From Paramecium octaurelia (lineage: Eukaryota > Ciliophora > Oligohymenophorea > Peniculida > Parameciidae), in contig CAJJDP010000002.1 of NCBI GenBank assembly GCA_905182995.1, forward strand, positions 62,001 to 126,000: a stretch of DNA of 64,000 bases. The letters are read 5' to 3'. A program made the position numbers and the translations under genes. Below, in pieces: positions 53,201-63,501 of this stretch. Position 1 is the first letter of the stretch; every line of letters begins with the position of its first letter. Below the pieces are notes generated by a model that ran no database searches, was not told the origin of the DNA, and saw only the letters and a list, made by a program, of their open reading frames with translations.

Positions 53201-54029
53201 AAAAGTGATTAAAGTCCCCTTGTTGTGAAGAAACTCTTTGTTATGGCTGCGTTAGAAGTTGATCTGTACAAAAAGAAGCTGTATGATGTCACCATGACAG
53301 CTTAGAACAATACTATTGCTCATACATTAGATTAATTAGTTACAAATGATTTAAATCATTCTGCTGACAAAGTACTCAATAACCCTTGGAGATAAGCAGA
53401 GGCTTGGCATTTCTATATTCTGACTCAAAAATTCCTCTATTCTGGAAATTACAAATATGCATTGTAATCTATCTATTATTATTATGCATAGGAAATCAGC
53501 CATTAGATTATGTGAATTTGAATTAGACATGGATCCTAAAAGGATTTATTCATTGCTTGCTCTTGCTGCTTATTACAACAAATCTTATAAAGAATGCGCA
53601 AGAGCCTTCGTGAAATTGGAAAACCTAGAGAATATTACAGAGGAGGAAAGGGAGAGATATCAATCAGTTGCTGCTTAAATATTTGTAAAGTAAAAATTGA
53701 TATAAAATCATAGACATGCACCTGAAGATGCTGTGTGTGATGCTATCCAATGTCCAAAACCTTCTTGTGGAAATAAAAAAATAACTGAATAGTAACAACA
53801 AACATTATTATTTTATAGTTAATTGTTCTGTAAAGAATGTGGAACCATTTTCGGAGTTTGTGTGGCTTCCGGAAAATCTATATATGGATAGAAGTTTTAC
53901 ACTTGTAAAGCCTGCAAACATAAGATGATCGATCAAGAAGTCTAAAATCTTGCATTGAAATTTTGTTCCCTTTGTCATACACCAATAGATTTCAATAGAT
54001 TTGGAAAACATGGAGACAAATAATTATGA
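50234..54029 (+). CDS. IFT121: Intraflagellar transport protein IFT121 (WDR35)
   Basis: Subunit of the IFT-A complex that drives retrograde transport in cilia. The start MFSFLVKKIGMLNQGKVHSI and AWNQEEGWIAIGGE match the IFT121 N-terminus; an intron of 22 nt then leads to GLLKIIKLDDQ. WD40 repeats follow ([40 protein letters not shown]), a second propeller, and TPR-like helices (LWQLLAQKSLEELDFSVAEK; LKLEDYAGLQFIKRIL). The C-terminus has zinc-type cysteine pairs (CPKPSCGNK, CKECGTIFG, CKACKHKM, CSLCHTP). Roughly 1200 residues after several short introns. Confidence 0.92.
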
Positions 54030-55328
54030 ATTAATAATAAAAATATCATTTTTATAGTAATTGCTTCTGTAAGCGAGCTCATCTGACAATTCAGAATGAA
54101 CTAAAAATCCTAAAATTGAAAAGGCCTATATAGAAATAGGTTTAGATTTTTATAAAAATGAGTTGTGGAGTGGTAAAAAGAACATGAATTTTTATTTGGA
54201 TAGGAGGTTAAATAAAAAGATGAGTTTAATGTTTTATAAGAATTAAACTTTAAGGGTTTTCAAAAAATTACCTTAAAAATTTTGAGAATTTTTTTAAAAA
54301 TATAAGCCATTTAAACTTCCTGATTACTAATTAAAATTTCTTATAGAAACTAACCTGATTATTAATAATCAATCTTGCTCTTTTGGAAAGATAATAGCTA
54401 ATTTGAATCAAGAATTTGACAATTATATACTAGAAAATGATGTAATAAAGTTTTTCAGAATATCGATCTAAAAGGCTGTGAGATATTCACTATTAATTAA
54501 ACTTGAGGTTTGTAATTAATAGGATGGAATAATTAAAGAGATTTAGAAAATATATAAAAGAATTAAATAAAGACGAATGTAAAATAACAATTCTCTTTGA
54601 TAGAGTCAACAAAAAAATCAAAATTAAGTTATAAAAGTATTTTATAATAGCAAAAATAAGGATAAAAAAAGTGGTGTAACTAAAAATTTGAATGAAAATT
54701 CGATGTGAGTTCAAGAGGATATTTATCATAGAAAAAGCATATTATATTCTACAAATGTTAAAAAAAATAAATGAAATTGAATTGTAATTCAAAATGAAAA
54801 AAGAGATGAGTTGGCCGTCGCAAAAAATAAAAATTAAAAAGACATAGTTACATTAATAATATATGATTTTGTATACACTTAAAAAGGAGTTCAAGAGATT
54901 ATATATAAAATGGAATAGAAAAATGGTTTATGTAAAATAATAAATTATGGAAAAATTGGAGATTATAAGTAGAGGGATATTGATGCAAAAGAATATAATT
55001 AATTTATAATAGTATATTACTGATTTAAAATTTTACATTTTCTAACTGATCACATGCCCATTCATAATTATTAAACTGTTTTAGTATTAGTTTTGCATAA
55101 ATGAAATCCTAAATATTCCAATTAAAATTAAATATACTATTGTAATTATTCTATAAAGAATGTCTGCTATTCAAAAGCTTCAAAGAGATTTAAACTTTCA
55201 ATTAATATGTTGGAATGTTTTATAAGAATTATAGAAAAAGAATTTCACAATATAAATCTTGAAAGTAAATTGCAAATAATGTGTATTTTAAATTAACTAT
55301 TTAATCTTCTTCACTTTGGAACGTACTT
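54030..55328 (+). pseudogene. Gene-poor stretch with possible decayed coding sequence
   Basis: About 1.3 kb. One plus frame from about 54130 to 55020 reads protein-like stretches (FYKNELWSGKKNMNFYLD; KNGLCKIINYGKIGDYKQRD) but contains about five TGA codons, close to random expectation, and splicing does not remove them. The second stretch faintly recalls MORN-type repeats. A short frame from 55159 (MSAIQKLQRDLNF) overlaps the next gene and is not accepted. A relic or intergenic DNA; no functional gene is claimed. Confidence 0.35.
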
Positions 55329-55829
55329 ATGGGTGCTTGCACTTCTTCAAGGTAGAGAACAAATAATAATGATATTCCTATCATTCAAAAATCTAAAAAG
55401 GACTAAAGAACTTCAAATGTTAAACTTTTACTTGATTAATATCACAAGCTCAATGTTCTCCTAGACCTAGTAGGAAACACAGATAATTTGGAAAAAAAAA
55501 CAAGGGATCACATCAACCTATTGTTCGTAACCAGATCCAATATTACAATTCTCATCCAACACAGTCTCAAAAAAATAATGAAAGAGAAGAACATGTCAAG
55601 AGTTCTAACTAAAGAAGACGAAGCATGGTTATATGATGATTTGATCTTTTTAAGCAAGATAGGACCTTAATTTTAAGTTTTTCTAAAGGTTATAGACATT
55701 TTGTTTGAAAATGAAGACTTTGAGAACTCTTTTCCAATTCTAAGTCACAGTTTTCAGTAAATAAGTGAAAATATTAAAAAAATGCCAATTCTGAATACAT
55801 ATACAGTAACAAAGAATACTTCTATTTGA
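55329..55829 (+). CDS. Small protein with MGACTSS lipidation motif, unknown
   Basis: 166 residues, intronless. The N-terminus MGACTSSRQRTNN fits N-myristoylation (Gly2) plus palmitoylation (Cys4) and would attach the protein to a membrane. The rest is helical (KLLLDQYHKLNVLLDLVGNT; HSLKKIMKEKNMSRVL; KIGPQFQVFLKVIDILFENE). No family recognised. Past the TGA the same frame stays open for a further 89 codons to 56097-56099. Confidence 0.6.
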
Positions 55830-56138
55830 TATGATATTTGTATTAGATTACATGATTACAACATGATTCTTAAATCTTAAATGGTTAAACCAAATTATTA
55901 TAATATCTTCTGTGAAGTATTAATCAAAAAAATCTTCTGCTCTCAACATAAGGAGGGGAACTTAATGAGCTTTTGGCGGATTGTAATTTTTAAGTTTATA
56001 AAAGATATCTAAAAATTAAATCAAGTAAAAATCAATTCTTATTTTGATGAAATCTTCATTGTCAATTCACAAATTCATTTGAATTTAGAAAATATTTGAA
56101 TTCATAGTGTTAAGGATAATAATTTATATATATAAATA
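55830..56138 (+). other. Intergenic or continuation of the preceding frame
   Basis: Read in frame with the preceding gene it gives 89 TGA-free codons (including EVLIKKIFCSQHKEGNLMSF). No intron with GT...AG ends and the right length removes the TGA at 55827. No other feature seen. Confidence 0.35.
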
Positions 56139-57284
56139 ATGCAAAGTACTTAAAATTAAGAAGAATAGATATAAATCGATTAGGCCTCAGACCCCAAAAA
56201 ATATGAATTTAAGTATTTTTCTATCTAAGAAAAAGAGGTTTGGTGTCCACAAGAATTAAGTGGGGTTAAAGTTATAACAATAATTAAATGTAAATGGAGG
56301 AGACGTATTTTCTTTGAGATACGACCAAGATGATCAATATCTTGCCGTAGGTATGTCAGAAGGACTGATTCATCTTTATAACTAAAGTATATGGATGATT
56401 TAATAAAATAGATAAATTAACACACACCTTAGAGTAATTCTAAACTCCAGTGACTGCTTTAAGATGGAGGCCAAATTATGGATTAAAGGCAAAAGGAATA
56501 TTGGTGTCAGCAAATGCAGAAGGTCACGTTATACATTGGCACGCTCATTCAGGAAAATAATTACACAAAATTGTAGAAGAGAATAACAGTGTTTTATGTT
56601 TGGACTTTAATTTTGATGGTAGTTTATTTGCGACTGGAGGTAAGGACTTCTGTATTAGAATTTATGATGATGATATAAAAAGTGTATAGCATTAATATCA
56701 ACAGGCCGATTGGTATCTTTTATTGAAATATTTAGGGGATAGAAAGGCCATGCCAATAGAGTGTTCGTCGTAAAATTTATCCCAGATTAACCTAATATCT
56801 TGATATCTGGGGGTTGGGATGCAAATGTCTTAATTTGGGATATAAGAGAGAAATAATGCGTAGGTCAATTTTATGGTCCATCCCTATCAGGAGATTCGCT
56901 TGATTTCTCAGTAAAAAGATAGTTGATTTTGACTGGGTCACATAGAACAGAAAATTAATTATAGTTGTGGGATTGGAGAACAAGAAAACTTTATTAAGAA
57001 ATATTATGGACTGGAACTTAATCTGATGACAATCGATCATATTATATCTATGCAACTTAATTTAAGTAGTTTTTTTATTGAAATCTAGCAAAGCAAATGA
57101 AGATTATATCTATGCTGGTAGTTCAGGGGTTCACGAAATCAAAATGTTTAGTTTGAAAGATGGTCTGGCTAAGGCTTCTATTTTGGGTTTACCAAAAAGC
57201 ATACTCAGCATAGATTAGATGAATACAACTGATTCAATAGTATTTAGTGGAATGGAAGGAATTGTGAACATTTTTAAGGCATGA
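56139..57284 (+). CDS. WD40-repeat protein
   Basis: 349 residues with introns of 25, 25, 23 and 23 nt, or 336 residues from a second ATG at 56203 that would avoid the first intron. The propeller is clear: SLRYDQDDQYLAVGMSEGLI, LVSANAEGHVIHWHAHSGK, LDFNFDGSLFATGGKDFCIR, GHANRVFVVKFIPDQPNILI with SGGWDANVLIWDIREKQ, and a sixth repeat ending QLQLWDWRT. A final blade ends VFSGMEGIVNIFKA. Seven blades are plausible. WD40 proteins are scaffolds; partner unknown. Confidence 0.8.
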
Positions 57285-57303
57285 ATTAAAATAAATAATT
57301 ATT

Positions 57304-58548
57304 ATGATAAGAAATTTAATCCAAAACAATTTTTCAAAACTTTCGAAAGGTCTAATATTCGAAAATAAAAAAGGGAGCAAATTAATTGTCACCAAAACTA
57401 CTCCTGAAAAAGGCATGCTGAAAAAAGCAAAAAATAAGGATTAGAATTTTAAAATAGAATAAAGATTCTAGCTCCTATTTGATTAATATAAAACATAGAG
57501 AGTATTGTAACACAATTTACTAATATTAAAGGAATCAATCAAATTATGATAATTTCCTTAAATTAAAGGAAGAATTTCTCAAGTCCGATTTGGAAAAAAA
57601 AATATTTTTCTCCTTTATCAGCACAAAATTCGAAAAAGAAAGTCACCCTAAATATTTTTATTTGCAGTGCCAAATGATTAATGAATATCTGGATCGCTAC
57701 AATTAAGAAATAACAGAAAAAGAGATTTATGCGCTATTAAATGCTATATAAAGTGGTTTATTTTTTGTAGAGGACTAATTTTTTGTAAAAATTAAGAAAG
57801 TAATTTATACATCAGAGGAGGAATAATTTATTTTAGATGTCTATAATAAATTATGCGGCAGATTAATCATAAATTTGTCCAATTTTAAATAAGTCAGAGC
57901 TCTTTGCTAATTAATGAAATATATCAAAAGATATAGCACTTCTATATTAGATTAGATAAATCAATAATTATTAACTTCCTTAGATAAATAAATAAATTTT
58001 GAATAGAAGTTATATTACACTTAATTTTTAGTAAAGGCAGGGATCAATTATTTTCCATCAATAATTTATTAAGTAAGTTTCTATTATAATTAATTTAGTT
58101 AAGAGACGAGGTTCTAGAAAATGAGAAAATATTAAAGTTACCAAGTTAATCATTGTTTGAATTATTTGAAATCTTTGGCAGATGTAGCAGAGTAGCTCTA
58201 TGTTCATCTGCAACCTATAAATTATTCACAACAATCATCTAAGCAGATAACTATTCATAGCTGACTCTAACTTAATAAGTTCTCTTGCTTTATTATGGAT
58301 CGAAAACTTTAACAATCTAACATAGTACATTAAAACCTCTAATTGAACTAAAATTAACTGAGTTAGATTTGCTAAAAGGAATAAATCTAAAAATATTTCT
58401 GTTGACTTTATATAATACTAATTATAAAAGTCTAGGATCTCTAAAGAATTTAGAAAAACTAAAAATAAGATTCTAAGAGATAGAATAAACTGCTCGCTTT
58501 TCTAAAGAAGAATTAAAATATTTTAATGATTTAATGTATTGTTTATGA
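57304..58548 (+). CDS. Helical-repeat protein, probably mitochondrial, unknown
   Basis: 397 residues with introns of 25 and 26 nt. MIRNLIQNNFSKLSKGLIF is a typical mitochondrial presequence (Arg, Lys, Ser, no acids). The body is a series of helices (YLQCQMINEYLDRYNQEITE; QVRALCQLMKYIKRYSTSIL; FELFEIFGRCSRVALCSSAT) resembling organellar RNA-binding helical-repeat proteins, but no repeat unit is firmly identified. Starts 19 nt after the WD40 stop on the same strand; converges with RNase Z, stops 6 nt apart. Confidence 0.6.
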
Positions 58549-58554
58549 TATAAT

Positions 58555-60579
58555 TCATGATTCGATCAATTATTATAAGTTTTAGCTCAATTCTACTAAA
58601 TTTGGATACTCATCCAAAACACCACTTAAAAAATCGAGAGCTATAACTGTCTTAGTATTTAAATATTATTCGCATGTCTCTTTATTAATTGTAGATTCAA
58701 TCTGATTTGATTCTATGTTCTATTATTAGCAACTTCCTGTTTTACAGTATCTTTAAGAAAAATGTGTTAGTATTAATGTCTTAGCATTAGCCAAAATAGC
58801 CGATGTAACAGCTTCTCCAACTGTTGAATGCTTTCTACTTATTGCATTTTTTTAAAGATCATCAGTAAAGGTGGCCTCATGAATCATTAAATCAACATTT
58901 TTTGATAATTGAATAAATTAGTTACAAGGTCTGGTATCCCCTGAATAACTTATGCTGCTTCCATCTCTGAAGTTTATTCTTAAGCCATAAGCCTAAGGAC
59001 AGTGATCAACGTTGACATATTCTAACTAAATATTAAATAGCTCTTATAGCTAAGATATGCTTATTTCATTAAATTTCTAAACTTTGGCATTCTAAATTGC
59101 AAACTCTTATTCTAAATTATAATTATCAAAAGGAATGTAACATATATGACAAGAATTTTTAATTTAATAAAATTCTATTAATTAAACAATCCAAGGAATC
59201 ATAATCTAGGGAACAAGAAAATAAACATTACTACAATTTTATAAAAATGATGCTATGCCTAAATTATGATCACAATGAACATGACTAATCCAAATAAGGA
59301 TTTTTTAGTTAAAATCAAAATTATTTTAACATTGTAATTAATGAAAGGTTCCTTCACCACAATCTAAAAGAATTGCTGAGTTTAATTATTTAACTAATAT
59401 TCCAGAGACATTTCTATATTTATTTGGTCTCATAGAAGCTGTTCCTAAAAATTATAATAGAATCTCAGACTTATATTGTCTTATAGGAATTTACTAGTAA
59501 TTGATTTCTTTGATTTAAGAAGTTTAACCAATCATTTAGGGAGTCATCAGCTGAAATCCTCTCTTATTTAATGGATGTAAGATATAATGATAATTTGCTT
59601 AGAATTAGATATATCTATTATTCTAAGTTGAATAATTATTACTAATATTTGGAAAGTTGAAAGGATATTTAGAATTCAAATAATTGCAAATAAACTTCGT
59701 CTTTGGAATACTATCTGAATATTCATTCTGTACTTCTTAATTGCATAGGATATGATCTACATTCACTTTATTTAAAAAATTTAAGTAGATTTCTGTTTTA
59801 GGATCATTTATATGCAAAATGCATCTTAAATTATTTGGAAAAACAATTTATGATAAATCTGAATCATCAACTATATCTAATAACAAGATCCCTTATTCTT
59901 CTATATCAGGTTCTCTAAAGTAAGCCTCTGGATATATTTAATCCCCTAATTACAATTAATGATTTTAAAATAATTCTTTTTTCTAATTATTATTTAATTT
60001 TAAAAGTTAAAGCTTTTCTGCAGAAACATTGCCTTTAATCTTTTTGGTTTTAATAAGATAAGAAATATTGTTGTTTTTGTGAATTATTGGTATAATTTCG
60101 ACAAATTCATCAGTAAACATTTATAAAGATTCTTATTCTTCATATTTAACAAGTTTTAGTCCATTTAAGACTGGATAAGTGTTTCCTTCTAAAATTTCTT
60201 AGAAGTATTAATCTTTTTACTGGTAAATGAGATTCTTTCCCTAAAACTCATGACAAGATAAACTATTAATGGATTTTCCTCCAATTTCACTATATCTAAA
60301 AGCTGAAAACAATTAACATAATCCAGGAGGCCCATAAATCTTAGTACCATCAATTTATTTATCAAAATTAAGTGTGAGTAAAAGCCCTATTATGCCATTA
60401 ATGTAGGTAGCATTTAAATTTGTAAAAAATATCTAAGTTGACAATTTGGTCTTGATGCTATAATCAGAAAGGTGCCTTTGAAAACCTTCCGATACATTAA
60501 AAATGTAAGACTTTATATCGAAATTCAGTATTATACATGGTTTGGCTAATTTAACTAATTGTATATGGCATTTAGCCAT
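58555..60579 (-). CDS. tRNase Z (ELAC2-type long form)
   Basis: Endonuclease that removes the 3' trailer from tRNA precursors. 674 residues in one uninterrupted exon, unusual beside its intron-containing neighbours. The N-terminal half is the degenerate beta-lactamase half of the long form, with a PxKxxG-like loop (YINGIIGLLLTLNFDKQIDG). The C-terminal half is catalytic: FLGTASMRPNKYRNVSGIL, LDCGEGTFHQLQ, the metal motif WISHVHCDHNLG, SYSGDTRPC, LMIHEATFTDDLQ, KHSTVGEAVTSA and LTHFSQRY. In the metal motif the usual HxHxDH is kept. Confidence 0.92.
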
Positions 60580-60963
60580 TTTTTTTAAATATAATATAGA
60601 GTAAAAAAAGAATTAAATCAATAAAGTACTTTAATCTCTCAAGAATTATTTTAAATTCATCAGAATTATTTTTTTTCTCTCAACCTCTATTGGAAACTTT
60701 TTTTGTATATATTATTTTAATATTCTAAAAATTCAGACATATTAAAATTAGGGATTATATTTTGAAGTAATTTATTGATTGTTCTCTATTTTAGTATTTT
60801 TTTTAATTAATACAAATATTTAGAATAAAATAAGAACATAAGTTAACATTTGTTTTCAGTTCGTGCTTCAAATGATTATTTCAACTTTAAAGATGATAGT
60901 TTATGAAAAATGATGAAATTTATGATTTAGTTTAACATTTTATGCTACTATAATAATATCAAT
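60580..60963. other. Intergenic, no gene seen
   Basis: AT-rich DNA upstream of RNase Z and downstream of the microprotein gene. Nothing recognised. Confidence 0.6.
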
Positions 60964-61089
60964 TCATTTCTTTTTTTCTTTTCCATCTACTACTTTATAT
61001 ATTTAATCTCTATAAAAATAATACAGTACTGGTGCTGCTGATAAAGTTACTAAACTTAATAAACCTTTTATATCTCTTTTGAATTTCAT
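60964..61089 (-). CDS. 41-residue single-pass membrane microprotein
   Basis: A short frame, too small for usual gene calling. Basic N-terminus MKFKRDIKGLL, one hydrophobic segment (LSLVTLSAAPVLYYFY), then a polar tail (RDQIYKVVDGKEKKK). The positive start followed by a helix and a lysine tail is typical of small mitochondrial inner-membrane proteins and assembly factors. It is divergent from the gene at 61140 across 50 nt. Composition differs from the surrounding AT-rich DNA, with Ala, Gly, Pro and Asp codons. Function unknown. Confidence 0.5.
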
Positions 61090-61139
61090 TTATTTATTTA
61101 ATAATTATATTATTATTGTTATTTTATTCTCATTTTTTG

Positions 61140-61964
61140 ATGAAATTATTTATAATTGTCACTACAATTATAACATCTATGATGATAAATTAGCTTCTAC
61201 AATTTGGATTATTTAAAAAGCCAAAAAGTGATCATGGAAAAATAAATAGGTGCAGCACAATAGATATTACTCCGATTGACATATAATTGTTTTAAAATAA
61301 TTTGCTTTTTCTCACTTTTGATGGGATTTATGATGAAAAATACTCTCTTCTATATTCCTAAAATAATAGTGTTGCAATCTTTGCAAATGAAAATTATTTA
61401 TTTCTAGCACATGACAATATCATTGATATTTTAAGGAATTGGAACATTATAAAAACAATACTACTACCTAAAGGATTGATCATCTATGATTTTATAGTAG
61501 TTCATAATGATGTTTACATAACTTTAGATTATTAAATTTCTGATTTGCTCGGCTTTTATTTTTAGACTAAGAGTTTTTCATTATTAAAATGTGATTTTGA
61601 AGGGAATTGCGAATTTTTGTATGAAATAAGCGGTGTTCATTTAAGTGGAATTGAATGGTTTAATGATAAAATTTATATTGCAGATACATTTTCAAAGACA
61701 CTAAATGTTTATGATATAAACTATAATTAACTTTAAAATTTTTAGTTGGAAGATGGGCCTAAAAGATTAATAAAAATTGTTGATAAATTATATTTTACAG
61801 CAATTCCAAAACTACTTGAATTGCTAACACTTCCAAAATTCACTAGTTTATATTAATATGATGATATATAAGGATTATAAAAATTAATAACTTTTGAAAA
61901 TTTTTATTATGTTGGGGTGCATTACAAAGAAGAAATAATAATGGGTAATCGCGTTTGTTTTTGA
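61140..61964 (+). CDS. Paraoxonase/SMP-30-like six-bladed propeller protein
   Basis: 274 residues, intronless. MKLFIIVTTIITSMMINQL is a signal peptide or anchor as in paraoxonases. The body matches the calcium-dependent propeller hydrolases: NGIEW-like SGIEWFNDKIYIADTFSKTL (usual form GIEWxPDGKxLYVADTLSK), GPKRLIKIVDKLYFTAIPKL and C-terminal YYVGVHYKEEIIMGNRVCF (usual VAAVYKGKMLIGTV). About 80 residues shorter than animal paraoxonases, and I have not traced all calcium ligands, so lactonase activity is uncertain. Confidence 0.6.
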
Positions 61965-62330
61965 ATTATTATATAATTAATTTTATCTAATAAAAATATC
62001 AGGAAATAATCACTTTTTGGAATTCCGATTATTAATTACAATATATTTTGATTAGCATAACAGCAAGTCATTTATATGAAAAATTAATACTCTGTAATTA
62101 GAATAAAGTTCTATAATTTTCGGATTTGATAAATAAATCTATATAACTACTTCTTGCAATATATGAACTAATTTAAGTAATCATAGATAGTTTCCTAAAA
62201 TGAAGTTGATAAGTAGTGTCGATAATAATAGATATTTATAAAAATGATTGAGATTTAAATTAGTAAAAGTATATCTATGTTGGAAATATAATATTGATTT
62301 CAATATTTCATCTACAACATAGGAATATAG
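61965..62330. other. Intergenic, no gene seen
   Basis: AT-rich sequence between the paraoxonase-like gene and the RNA gene's terminator. Short frames only. Confidence 0.6.
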
Positions 62331-62335
62331 AAAAA
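62331..62335 (-). terminator. RNA polymerase III-type T-run terminator
   Basis: On the minus strand the GC-rich RNA locus is followed by TTTTT (AAAAA on the plus strand), directly downstream of its 3' end. This is the usual stop signal for pol III transcripts such as SRP RNA. Confidence 0.5.
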
Positions 62336-62640
62336 GAGTTGTTTGTTTTCAGAGTTCTGCTTAATAAGTGCCACGATAAGCCACATCACTTCACGAGTCC
62401 GGTATCCTTCCGCCGCTCATAGCGATCCCTATTGCTTGCTCTGTTTCCAGCCTAAGCCATTGCGAGATTCTTCAACACAAGTGAAACCCTCATTACTGAT
62501 GGATCCCACAAGTGACTACGAGCTCGGTTAGGGCGGTGACTCTTAACGAAATGACTCAGCGAGCTCTCAGATGGCAGCTTATCAAACATCCTCTTACAAC
62601 CCACATAAAGTGACAGCCAAGTTGCCCCAGCCTGGGTTAA
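62336..62640 (-). ncRNA. Signal recognition particle RNA (7SL) candidate
   Basis: An island of roughly 50% GC of about 300 nt in AT-rich DNA, with no protein-like frame. On the minus strand it holds GGCTGGAAACAGAGCAAGC (62432-62454 region), which matches the conserved helix 8 loop of SRP RNA, GGxxGGAAACxGAGCAGGxC. The 5' part has the Alu-domain-like GGGTTGTAAG (UGUNR motif). The 5' and 3' arms pair: GATAAGC at 62577-62583 with GCTTATC at 62375-62381 (minus-strand sense). Length and T-run terminator fit. SRP RNA guides secretory and membrane proteins to the ER. RNase P or telomerase RNA are less likely alternatives. Ends are approximate. Confidence 0.68.
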
Positions 62641-62919
62641 TCAATTAAACATTAATCTACATTTATTACGTGTCTAATTATAATTAGCAATTTATGGGTT
62701 TTATTTTTATCAAAGTAAATCAAAACTGATACTTCCTTTAAATTTGCTCGTAAACGGGATATTTATGTTTGTGAACTGTTCCCTATATCTTAATAATTGT
62801 AAAAGTAAAAATATAGTCAAATTACAATAGGCTAGAAAATACGTGTCAACTTATAATTTTTTCATAAAAAATTTATAATTAGAGTTAATGATAATTTTAT
62901 CATTATTATATTAAATAAC

Positions 62920-63470
62920 TCAATTTGCCATTTAGTTCGTATATCTATCAATGATCTCATTTCTTTAATTTAACCAAAATTCTCTATATCTACGATCTAA
63001 CTTATTCTCGCAAATCCATCTACATCTATATATATTAACTTTATTCTAAGAATTAATAAACCATTTACATTAATTTTTTCCTAATAAGTTTAATCTGCAT
63101 TATAATTAATCATTTAATCACAATTAGAATGACATGTTTAATTCTTGAAATAGACTAGTTTATCAACATTTTTTAGAAATTATTTAAGATCTTTTGTTTG
63201 TTTTTAACACTCAGTTAAGCATTTACTAAGTTTTTTGAGTCCCTCTTCTGAATTTTCGAAAATCACCTAATTATTATCATAACATTTAGAATAACATTCA
63301 TATTTAAGTTTTTGTTATTGATCGATATTAAATAATTTAATTTTGCTATAGGATGTGATAGCTTATTTAATAGAGTATATATCTTAATATTCTGAGAGCT
63401 TTCTGTCATAATATTCTTTTTCGTTTTCAGTAGCATAAAACTCATCAGCTGACCTAATATTATCAAACAT
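62920..63470 (-). CDS. FAM136A-like (DUF842) protein with four CX3C motifs
   Basis: 175 residues with one 23-nt intron. Four CX3C motifs occur in order: CYSKC, CLTEC, CHSNC and, only after splicing, CRWIC, as in the FAM136A/DUF842 family of mitochondrial intermembrane-space proteins whose cysteine pairs form disulphides. N-terminus acidic (MFDNIRSADEFYATENEKEY), then helices between the motifs. Without the intron the fourth motif is lost. The spacing between motifs is similar to FAM136A, but sequence identity is low. Confidence 0.65.
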
Positions 63471-63501
63471 TAAAAAATGAATTAATATTAATTTAACTGA
63501 A

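Noticed and set aside
55159-55371. Plus frame starting MSAIQKLQRDLNF
   Set aside because: Overlaps the start of the better supported MGACTSS gene in another frame and needs no-longer-plausible splicing.
62343-62531. Plus-strand frame of 62 codons in the GC island
   Set aside because: The island carries SRP RNA signatures on the other strand, and the frame has no protein-like features.
62336-62640. Telomerase RNA or RNase P RNA as identity of the GC island
   Set aside because: Paramecium telomerase RNA is shorter and AT-rich, and I do not see the RNase P CR1/CR5 elements, whereas the SRP helix 8 loop is present.
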